A stretch of DNA of 60,000 bases, taken from Branchiostoma floridae (Eukaryota; Chordata; Leptocardii; Amphioxiformes; Branchiostomatidae). Below are positions 11,535-22,000 of this stretch, piece after piece; the stretch's first letter is position 1; each line of letters opens with the position of its first letter. The notes under the pieces are model-generated. The model saw only the letters and a program-made list of their open reading frames with translations, had not been told where the DNA came from and did not search any database. A program made the position numbers and the translations under genes. Location of the stretch: contig NC_049981.1 in NCBI RefSeq assembly GCF_000003815.2, forward strand, positions 24,321,675 through 24,381,674. Reading direction: 5' to 3'.

Positions 11535-12558
11535 GGCCCCCTTTCCACTTGACGGTGAGAGCGCCGCGACGCCGGAAAAAGCTGCTCTAGTGGAATCTCT
11601 CCGGCGACCCCACCGCGCTCTCACCGCGACGAAAAACTCAAATGTCAGCATCTTTTTATGAGCTAGCAAAGATTCGAAAGATTACTCAACGAATTTCAGA
11701 GTTAAAGAACGAATCTTTTGACGTATAGTGTATTTTGGTATCTTTGAAGTCATCCTTTTACGTCTTACATAACATTCAAAGTTTAAAATCAAGGCTGTGA
11801 ACAAATCCAATTTTGGTCACTATACAGTCTCTCAGACTGAAATATACACGTTTCTCTTCGTGTTTTTTCTTTAATCTGTCATGTAGCTTGTTCACCATAA
11901 ATATCTTTATCATGCCACGTTATTGGTGTAAATCATACATTACTGAAACACTTCGATTTAATTGAAAATGGGACTTCAATAGTCTAAATGTACAGATGAA
12001 GAACAAGAAAACCTAATGTCATCATGTTGAAATTAAAAAATAAGTTGAGAAATGATAAACCTTTATTTTTAAACCTTGCTTATTCCATCTCAGTTTGTTT
12101 AATTGTTCATCATCGGTACATTTTGGACATTTCTCCGGGTTCTGTCTATATGTCAAATATACTTCTTCTCAAACCGCAGTTGAGAGCGCAGAGAGAGCGC
12201 AGTGAGAGCGCCGTCCTAGCTAGATTGGCATCATAAACCACTGTTGAGACCTATTGCGCTCACCGCGCTCGCTGTGCGCTCTCTTGGCGCTCACGGCGCT
12301 CGCTGAGCGCTCTCTTGGCGCTCTCTCTGCGCTCATAGTTGGATCGCCGTCCACGGCGCTCTCACGGCGACTGTTTTGAGCAGGTTCAAAACAGTCGCGG
12401 AGGTGATGGCGACCATGGCGACCATGGCGCTCTCACCGCGCTCTCTTCGCGCCCTCATGGCGACCTTGGCGATCCCACCGCGCTCTCACCGCGCTCTTCC
12501 CAATTTGAGGTCGCAGAGAGAGCGCCGCGAGAGCGCCGTCCTAGTGGAAAGGGGGTAT
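11535..12558. mobile_element. GC-array nonautonomous DNA transposon, copy 1 (~1.02 kb)
   Basis: The element starts GGCCCCCTTTCCACTTGACGG and ends CCGTCCTAGTGGAAAGGGGG, so the ends are inverted repeats. Next to each end lie dense arrays of GAGAGCGC/GCGCTCTC in both orientations. The ~550-bp centre is AT-rich and shares blocks (TACTCAACGAATTTCA, AAATCAAGGCTGTGAACAAA) with the smaller MITEs nearby. A 12-bp perfect-stem hairpin sits at 12368-12397. TAA at 11532-11534 and near 12559 may be a 3-bp target duplication, as PIF/Harbinger elements make, but the right end is blurred. No transposase gene. Arg/Ser-rich frames across the arrays are repeat artefacts. Confidence 0.8.
12368..12397. other. Hairpin inside GC-array element copy 1
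   Basis: CGACTGTTTTGA and TCAAAACAGTCG form a 12-bp perfect stem around a 6-nt loop. The same hairpin is kept at 13671-13700 in copy 2. Confidence 0.8.
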
Positions 12559-12801
12559 TAAGAAATGAATGGGTTGTGGGTTACAAATGTTATATTAGTC
12601 TCGATAAACATAAATATGTGGAGATGGTCCCTGTGATATTTTATAAGGATATTCGACCTTTCCCTGAAGAAGCCTTTACTAGGTTAAAAGCCTTGCCACT
12701 AAATGGCAATTGCTGAGCGACCGTACAGCGACTAGAATTTGATTTGTGTCACCCTTGATTTTATTCTCAAAATATGATGAACGATGTAAACGTATTGGTA
12801 A

Positions 12802-13860
12802 GGCCCCCTTTCCACTTGACGGCGCTCTCACCGCGCTCTCGCTGCGATGGAAAATTGGCCAGAGCGCCGTGAGAGCGCCGCGACGCCAGAAAAACTGCTC
12901 TAGTGGAATCGCTCCGGCGACCCCAGCGCGCTCTCACCGCGACGAAAAACTCAAATGTCAGCATCTTTTTATGAGCTAACAAAAGTTTGAAAGATTGTTC
13001 AACGAATTTCAGAGATAGAGAACGAATCTTTTGGTGTAAAGTGTATTTTGGTATCTTTAAAGTCATCCTTTTACGTCTTACGTAACATTCAAAGAATAAA
13101 ATCAAGGCTGTAAACAAATCCCATTTTGGTCACTAAACAGTCATTCAGCCCGAAATATACACGTTTATCTTGTTCCTTTTTCTTAAATCTATCATGTAGC
13201 TGGTTCACCATAAATTGTTTTATCATGCCACGCTTTTAGTGTAAATCATACAACACTGAAACAGTTCGATTTATTGAAAACAGGACTTCAATGTACAGAT
13301 GAAGAACAAGAAAACTGATGTCATCATGTTGAAATTTAAAAAAAAAATATGTTGAGAAATGATAAACCTTTTTTTAAACCCTGGTTATTCCTTCTCAGTT
13401 TGTTTCATTGTAAATCTTCGGTACATATTAAACATTTCTCCGGGTTCTGTCTGTTTCAAATATACTTCTTCTCAAACTGCAGTTGAGAGCGCAGAGAGAG
13501 CGCCGCGAGAGCGCCGTCCTAGCTAATTTGGTATCATAAACCACTGTTGAGACCTATTGCGCTCGCCGCGCTCGCTGTGCGCTCTCTTGGCGCTCACGGC
13601 GCTCGCTGCGCGCTCCCTTGGCGCTCTCTCTGCGCTCATCGTTAGATCGCCGTCCACGGCGCTCTCACGGCGACTGTTTTGAGCAGGTTCAAAACAGTCG
13701 CGGAGGTGATGGCGACCATGGCGACCATGGCGCTCTCACCGCGCTCTCTGTGCGCTCCCATGGCGACCTTGGCGATCCCACCGCGCTCTCACCGCGCTCT
13801 TCCATATTTGAGGTCGCAGAGAGAGCGCCGTGAGAGCGCCGTCCTAGTGGAAAGGGGGCA
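12802..13860. mobile_element. GC-array nonautonomous DNA transposon, copy 2 (~1.06 kb)
   Basis: Same terminal inverted repeats, GAGAGCGC arrays, AT-rich centre and 12-bp hairpin (13671-13700) as copy 1 at 11535, with high identity by eye throughout. It is flanked by TAA at 12799-12801 and TAA at 13861-13863, which fits a 3-bp target duplication. It lies in the same orientation as copy 1 and interrupts a smaller MITE. No transposase. Confidence 0.82.
13671..13700. other. Hairpin inside GC-array element copy 2
   Basis: Same 12-bp stem and loop as at 12368 in copy 1, in the same position relative to the GC arrays. Confidence 0.8.
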
Positions 13861-13985
13861 TAAAGAGTGCAAACTCACGTGACGTAAAAAGATAGTTTTT
13901 ATCGATGGAATTTGTTGAGCAGTCCGCCAAACCTTCGGTCACTCAAAGGGCGCAGGACGGTCACAGCCTCTAATGGAAAGGGGTT

Positions 13986-15930
13986 ATAACAGCGCTATTT
14001 GCCGCTTGTTTAAAAGAAATTGATTAAAGCTGTTTCACATAAGCACCACTTTAGCAAATGGAAGGCTGAGTAATTGAAGTGAAAGCACCACAGAAGAGGT
14101 GTAAAGCCTCTCCCGTAGAGAGAGGCTGTAAGTAATGACACGTTTTCAGTGTTAAAGTGGGTGTGTAGCCAGGGCTATCATGGTATGGGGAGTCGAACCT
14201 GTGAGCTGAGAAGGCACTGAAGACACTGAACTGTTAAAGTTTCACTTCATTTATAACGCCTTTAGATGACAAAATACATTCTGTTATAAGTGCAATGATT
14301 CAGATAGGAGTTGAGAAAACATGGGACAAGTGATCTTGTTGTCCAGGTTGTTTTCTATTGTACTGTAGCTTCCGACACTTTCGGTACTTGTATATCAAGT
14401 TTTAAACATACGATGATTATGCTTGTGACTTGAGATCGTTATGGGCTGAATATAAGTGGTAATGTAAACAGGTGATACCCTTACTGCCTTTCTTGTTACT
14501 TTAGTTGCTTCAAGCAAACTTTTGTCTAAAATTCCAAGCATACAAAGAATAAATCAACCTAATTTTTATGATTTTACTTTGTCAGAAGTGATGTAATTCA
14601 TTGATCAAGCGCTTCAAGTTCCAGGAATCAATTCTTAAGGTTGTTCACCTCACCTCACCTCACTCATGGTTTTTATGTCTTCATATTTCTCTAACAGCAC
14701 GTTTGAAAAACAGTTGGAGATACATTCAAGGTTTAGTTCCGGAGATCAAGTGCCCCTGTGAATCTCTCCATTTTACTCCAATCTCACTCGCACTTTAGTT
14801 TGGAAAGACGTTTGACGCATTTCAACTCATAGTACGTTTTTGTACAGGGATACCTGAGTACTCCCATCAGTGGTTTGAATTGGCTGTTATTGAAAGAGTG
14901 GTCCTATACTTGCTACAGCGCTAATAAGGTCTATTGGGACCATAATGATAGGTCTCTACAAACGAGGTTTTTTCTCGTCCAATTTCACTAGTCAGATAAC
15001 AAATGGCACCGGTTTTACCGAACTGTAATGGGCCCAAACGGAAATTCTTTGCAGTAGTATAATTTGTGGGAAATGACAACAGCTTGCTCGTTGTTGTAAG
15101 GAAACCTACGTGCAAAGCGACTAATCTTTACACAAAATACTAGAATATTGTTGATCGAACTCGCTATGGTAAAATTTAGAAAAGCAAAAGTGGATGAAAA
15201 ATTAGTTTCAGGAAAGTAAAAAATGCAATAGAAGAAAATATGCGTTTATAGCTTTTACGCAAGAGCAAGTTAAAAAGCAACAAAAAATGATGAATAGAAA
15301 AACAGTGCACACATGATGTACACATCATGCGCATGATAATTGAAACTGTGCTTTTAATGTTAGTGTTGTAAAACAGTGGTAGCGGATATCAGAAAACAAG
15401 ATCATTAGTGTAATTTGTATATTGCAATATTTGAATGTTTGTCACGAACAATGAAAATGTCAATTTATTTAATAGATGACAAGTATATTGTAAAGTCTTG
15501 CCAACAGATACAGTACATTATCTCAAGGGAGAATATACAACAATATTCGAGGACATGACACTACTCTAAACTTGTTGCGCTTGACTTTTCGTACTAAGCA
15601 GGGCAGGGAGGCTGTGGGGTTCCTATGCACTATGCTTATTAATTAGGGCACGATATTGATAAGCGGAGCCCATTTGTCTCCTTACACTGCCCGTGACTAC
15701 TTAAAGGAAGTCAGGTATCCATTTCGCAATCATCTCAGTGGAGTGAGAATGTTGAGGGACTTTCCAAGGTTACAACGCCATGCAAGGAATGCCGGGAATT
15801 AATCCCGTGACCTCTAACGCTAGATGATATACATCTCGGACAAGTCTCTGGCTCATTCGACGTCACAAATACATCTTACACTTTAAGTCAGACATATGCA
15901 AAATTTGCTTACAGGCTAAATGCAAGAAAG
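13986..15930. other. Opsin 5' flank, no coding feature seen
   Basis: 14115-14135 is a small GCCTCTC/GAGAGGC hairpin. On the minus strand 14160-14245 has an A-box-like GTTCAGTG and a B-box-like GGTTCGACTCC 33 bp apart, perhaps a worn tRNA-derived SINE; the T-stem does not pair, so it is not a tRNA. An in-frame stop at 15808 precedes the opsin start. A possible acceptor TTGCTTACAG ends at 15914, so an upstream leader exon is possible. No clear TATA box seen. Confidence 0.4.
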
Positions 15931-16023
15931 ATGACTGAGCTGCCATCGTTTCAACCACCAACCAATTCCACTGAGGAGGAGAATGCTGTTTTTCCGACGG
16001 CATTGACAGAATGGATCTCAGAG
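15931..16023 (+). CDS. OPN4: Opsin exon 1: N-terminus
   Basis: ATG in good context (AAGATGA), 31 codons with an NST glycosylation sequon, donor TCAGAG|GTATGA in phase 0. It joins exon 2 at 16858, which is open in frame for 19 codons before the internal Met at 16915. I prefer this start because the in-frame join and splice sites agree, but transcript support is needed. Confidence 0.65.
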
Positions 16024-19000
16024 GTATGATTGTTTACTTCCTGCGCTCGTTTATTCGTTTTAGGCTTCGTTAATGAAATAATGAGAAGCTTAAGTCAACC
16101 GCTTTTCACCGAGGCGAGCCACAGTTCTCAACCAGCAATTAGCTCAAAATCCAATCTTTAAACATATACCATTGTGCGTAACGTTTGCGTGTTTATAAAA
16201 AGGTACGTTTTAAAAATGCTTCTCAAAGGTCTAAAATGTGCAATAAAGGATAACAGGTCCATGTGCAGGAAGCAAATCTTAAAATGTCTAGGTCGTATAT
16301 CATAATGAGATCCCGTAGGACCAGTTGTTTGTGATAGACTGTATGTTGTATACGTAACCACGATTTATTTCATGGGAAAAAACAGATTTACCCTTGAGGC
16401 CAATTTACTTGGTGTTGAGCTGCTGAGCAGTAAAGCCAACAGTTTGTTAATACTATAGCAATTGGTATTCACTTTTTTTGGACTATGAACTATAATATAT
16501 CATTATATTGTGAATAATCATATTTAGCAGACATGATATTGATGTAATAATATTGCCCAAATAGTATATCATTACGAAACATACGTAAAACTGATATTAC
16601 TATTGTACACTTTTCTTTTTTGTCTTTTAGAAATGTGACATACATTGTACAGTCATATTTTAGAGGGTGGTTTACTTGAATTATGAAGAGCCAACTTTGT
16701 CAATAATTGTTACGGTTTGCATAGTTCTTCATCATTATCGTCGTCATCTGTCGGCTTTGGAGCAGTCGATCACAAGCCTTGGTCACGTTTGTCTGTGCGC
16801 AGCCAGTGTAGCAATAGCATAGTCCTTATTCTTGCATAACCCTTCATAATTATATAGGTAGGCAATCAAGTTGGGGAGGCGGCACTAAAACTCCTGTCAG
16901 GAGAGGGAGACGGCATGGAGGTGACGCCTACCCCAGGATGTACCGGCAACGCTAGCGTGTGTAACGGGACGGACTCTGGCGGGGGAGTCGTGTGGGACAT
17001 CCCGCCTCTAGCTCATTACATCGTGGGCACGGCTGTGTTCTGTGTCGGCTGCTGCGGGATGTTCGGCAATGCAGTCGTGGTGTACTCCTTTATCAAGTAG
17101 GATATGCTCTTTCTCTCTTTCCTTGACATTCTTTCTCTCTCTCTTTGATATCTTATTAACATAATCAGTCAGTGAGAACACACTATATTTACTACTAAAG
17201 TGATATATGATGGGAATGTCAAAGAATGTAGGTGAAGCAAAGACAGAGGTGAACATTGTGTTATCATTATTATAGATTAGACAAACCAGAGCCTCTTTTG
17301 TATAGCAAATAAGAAAATGTGACAATTGTCGCATTCGCATTCATCAACTTCTGTTATTTGTGTAGAAATAACCATAAACTGTCATAATAATTATATGAAA
17401 ATAAGGCACTAATCAACATACTTATACTAATTACAATGAATAAGAAATGTTCACAATATGTTGATATCATGATCGCCAAGGTCTGAGGTCATGGAACTCT
17501 AGTTGTTTAAAAAGACACTGTTACAATACAGCTTTATGGAGAACTTACCCGTTCTCTGACCCGTTCTCTAACTAAACAAGAAATTCTTTTAAAAAAAGCT
17601 GTGCCTTGCCGCGTATTTTATGTTATTTTGGTAAGTTAGACTAGATTCTACGCTTAAAAAATCCCGAGTTCCACATGTCGCCCCCCTCCCACCCAAGTTC
17701 CTACATACGGAAAGCTTTGATGACTTCTCCAGGTGCCAATCCAGTCCCAAATCTTCTTTTCACACAATACAAGCTCTATCAAGGACATTTATAGTCACAA
17801 ATGTCTTTAAAAGGACTAAACGTACTTACCTGGCTACTAGTCCCCTAGTTGATATTGTTGCTACGTGCACCTCTTACAAGGAATCTATATGCAAAGAGCG
17901 ACACCTAGCAACTTCAGTAGGAAATGCAGCAAAAATCCCCGAGTGTACTGGAAATTTACCTTATTATCATAATTTATGTCAGATGAATTATTGGCACATT
18001 AAACAGGTTTTGTAAAACTTTTGACCCACAATGAATATGCATTATTTTTTATTACAAAATAAGTTCCTTCTGATGTAATTTGTGATATATCTTTATATAA
18101 ACATGGTGAGTTAAAGCGTAGATTTATTACGCTGGACCACATACAGTAACATGCGTCTAGAAGAGAGTTTTAATACTCGCCTGGAATGTACCATTGTCTA
18201 ACTAAGCCATAAAACTCGGCAAGGAAAGAAGGGCCTTTGGAAGGGGCTTTGAAAGGGCTGGGTTAACAGGTCCATCCATTGAACCATGGAAGAAATCCAG
18301 CGGAAAAATTGAGCTATCCTGAATTTTTGACTGAGTTCGCACTTTCAACCGAGCAGAAATTTTATGCTTTTACATGCAATGAACTATTTGTCGAGAACTT
18401 TGCTTTATTACATTGGTGTGCTTTTCTTATAATTGTTTGATAAATAATTTGCATTTTGATTTTTCCAGGCAAAAGCAGTTGAGGACGATGAACAATTTCT
18501 TTATTATCAATTTGGCAATCAGTGATTTTTTTATGAATATGTTCGAAATGCCCATATTTGCTGTGAACTCCATGGCTAATAGGTGGTTGCTGTCGGACAC
18601 AGGTAGGTTGTTCTGACTGGACATCTGTCGCTTAGCTTCCTCTCCTCTTGACTATCTTCTCTTCTCCACTGTCTCTTCTCTCTGTCAGATCTAAAGGCTT
18701 ACGGACTCCTGCTAACTTCTTCATCATCAACCTTGCTCTCAGCGACTTTCTCATGAACCTCACAAACATGCCCATCTTTGCCGTTAATTCGGCTTTCCAA
18801 CGCTGGCTTCTCAGTGACTTCGGTGGGTTCTGCTTTTAAAAAAGCCTATCGCAGTACACTACATACCTACCTAGTTCCTTGACCTCCAGAGGGCTGGGGG
18901 TGGGGGAGGGGGCGAAGTAGCTAATATGGAGATGTACAAGAAAAGTTAGTTTAGAGCAACGGTTTATTCTGATTGACTAGGTGGCAGCTGACAAAGTTCC

Positions 19001-22000
19001 ATAACTAATATAAAGCCATTTGATCTGTCATGGCTTGGTGTGAAATTGCCCATAGCCGCGTCTACAATATGACCTAAGGTGGATTATAGAATGGCAAAAA
19101 TAACCTAGTTTGGCTCATGGTACATTCTGCAGCTGAGTAAATATATACATTTCACATCTAAACTTGTTCTCTCCTATCCTGTATTACATTAATTCTTCTT
19201 TGTTCACAACCACATATTTACAAAAGCTAACAATTCGGTAACTGTCACTTCGGTCAGAATTCAGAAACGTGACTAAGTCGCCTCTCGGGCTATAATTTCA
19301 AGACAGCAGCACCGACACTTTGCTGTAGAGGGAAGTAGGATCAGTCATGATTTCCATAAGAAACGTGACAGACGTCATTGTAGATATGTGGCCGTAAGAA
19401 TAAAAAAGTTTTTATTTATTTATTCTATCATCGAACATATGAAATTATTCAAGAACTTTCCTTTTCTACACTTGTCTTTGACTATGCTTATTGTTTGCGC
19501 AATTTTCTAATGGTTCTACAACCTGTCTTCATACTGAATTATACTTCTTCATGGAGTTACTGTGCTACATTCCTACTTAATTCCAATTTAGGTCATTTTT
19601 TTATACATGTAAAACGATTTGTTCCTCAATGCATGCTTCACGTTGTAATTACAGCTTGCGAGCTGTACGGCTTCGCTGGAGGGTTGTTCGGATGTCTGTC
19701 AATCAACACGCTGATGGCCATCTCCATGGACCGGTACCTCGTCATCACCAAGCCTTTCCTGGTCATGCGGATTGTTACCAAGCAACGGGTTAGTTGAAAT
19801 TTATGATTTAAGCGTATTGAAATTCATTAATACCAATGTTTCTCCGGCTGGAAAAGTTTTCATATTAGGACATGTTACTTTTTGATTATCTTTTTGTCTG
19901 CATCGTAGTAAGTAGGGAATAAGTATGTAAAGATTTGCAAATATTGATGTGCTATTGAACGGCGTCATGATATTCTATTTATATGCAGCAAAATGTGCTT
20001 TTATTAAATCATTTCCAGACTAAAATATATTGAGTTGCTTATGATTTCCAATCTTTTCAGTGCCCTTACGATACTTGTTCTTTCAAAGGTAATGTTTGCC
20101 ATTCTCCTGCTCTGGATATGGTCCCTTGTATGGGCTCTGCCTCCTCTGTTCGGATGGAGCGCCTATGTGCCTGAAGGATTCGGTAAGTGATTGACATTCA
20201 CTCGTTCGTTCGGACACTTAAAGTAATTATTAGCAAATATGGCTGCAAGATGCATTGCTGTTTCAGTAGCAGGGTGTATCTTTACAAGAATGTCTTGCTT
20301 GCGCTCCTGCTTTAGCGCGCTTCATGCACCTCCTTAAACACGAGACCCATTTTACGTCCCTTTCCGAAAGACGTCCCTTCCCTCGGATAGAACGTGAAAT
20401 GGAAGTCCCATTTTTCAAAAGATCTACGTGTATGTCAGCCTATCAAAATTATTTGCAGACCATATATTACACCAGCTAACCGCTCTAGCCACAATGCTAT
20501 CATCTTACAGGAACAAGCTGCACTTTCGACTACATGACGCCGAAGCTGAGCTACCACATCTTCACGTACATCATCTTCTTCACCATGTACTTCATCCCCA
20601 TGGGCGTCATCATCTACTGCTATTACAACATCTTTGCCACCGTCAAGTCAGGAGACAAACAGTTCGGCAAGGCCGTCAAGGAGATGGCTCACGAAGATGT
20701 GAAGAATAAGGTACGTGTATACAGAAAATATGGCTTGTTGATGGAGACAAGCAAAATACCAGGAAATATGAAAAATAATAAAGCCCGATTTAGTAGGTTG
20801 ATGATCATGACATTGGTGATTGTGACTGTGAGATTGACGTTGTTGGTGATGACGTTGATCATGTTGATAATGACAAAGAAGAGGATGGTAATGTTACTGA
20901 TAATGATCAAAATAATAATAATGATGTTGATGATCACATCGGAGACAAAACCGGAAGCAACGAGGTATAAGAACCGATCACTGCTCATTTTAACAGTGGC
21001 GGAGACCACTACTAGTGTTTGATTTATTTCTATTTAAACTAAATATATCATTTCATTAGGTGGTAGGCCTAGGATCCCAGCCTGTTGTTTGTATGGAAAA
21101 GACCTGTACTATAGATATTAGGTATCGGGTCCTGTTATGCACAAGAATATGCAGGAAGTTTTAGGGTATACAATATCATTATTTTCGCAACTATCTCAAA
21201 GGCTCAACAAGAGAGGCAGCGAAAAAATGAGATCAAGACCGCAAAGATCGCCTTCATCGTCATCACCCTGTTCCTGTCGGCATGGACTCCGTATGCTGTG
21301 GTATCTGCGCTAGGGACGCTGGGATACCAGGACTTGGTGACCCCATATTTGCAGTCCATTCCCGCCGTGTTCGCCAAGTCGTCTGCCGTGTACAACCCTA
21401 TTGGTGAGTCTGTAATTTCTTTGTATTGTCTCGAGAGCTTGTCAGTTTGCGGAAACCAACATTGCACTGCAAAGAACCTTTGACACGATTTTGTCGCATT
21501 GTTCATTACCGTGTTGGTGCGCCTATTTGTATTTCAGTGAATAATAACACGGACTTTTTCGTCATTAAAATGTCGTCTAGCCCTCCTCCAACCAATTCCA
21601 AATCAGTGTAACTCCGAGAAGTGATCTTGAGAATACAAATAAATCTTCATTGCGTAAAAAACTGATTAAATACAAATCACATATTTCCTTTAGCCACAAT
21701 ACATTGAAAGAGAGATAACACAAGCATGGTCGAATGGACATCGGGGGGAAAGCGCTTTTTTTCGGCCGTTTCTATTCCCATTGTAATGGAACATACTTTT
21801 TATTTGCAGTGTACGCCATTACTCACCCGAAGTTCCGTGCGGCAGTGAAGAAGCACATCCCGTGCCTGTCAGGCTGTCTGCCTGCGGATGAGGAGGAGAC
21901 CAAGACCAAGACCCGCGGAGCCACAACCACGGCTTCCATGAGCATGACCCAAACCACTGCTCCCACTGTGAGTATCACAGGCTAATGCCCAATATCAGGA

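Larger units (their letters stand above)
12690..13985. mobile_element. GCTGAGCGACC-family MITE split by insertion of the GC-array element
   Basis: The left half 12690-12801 reads CCTTGCCACTAAATGGCAATTGCTGAGCGACC and on to ATGATGAACGATGTAA. The right half 13861-13985 ends GTCACAGCCTCTAATGGAAAGGGG. The outer ends are inverted versions of each other and match the ends of the intact copy at 55824. The two halves are separated by the 1,059-bp GC-array element, so this is a nested insertion. Confidence 0.7.

Noticed and set aside
12339-12716. Arg/Ser-rich 125-codon frame, with a parallel at 13618-13833
   Set aside because: Product of the GAGAGCGC/GCGCTCTC arrays inside the GC-array transposon; similar frames appear in several phases.
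14160-14245. Possible tRNA on the minus strand (GGTTCGACTCC)
   Set aside because: The T-stem and acceptor do not pair; at most a tRNA-derived SINE remnant.
18469-18602. Exon 3a as a dead exon copy
   Set aside because: Intact frame, equal length, intact splice sites and kept core residues argue against decay, although expression is not shown.
20689-21009. Hydrophobic 106-codon minus-strand frame
   Set aside because: Antisense of the TGATGA repeat in opsin intron 6; hydrophobicity comes from the repeat.
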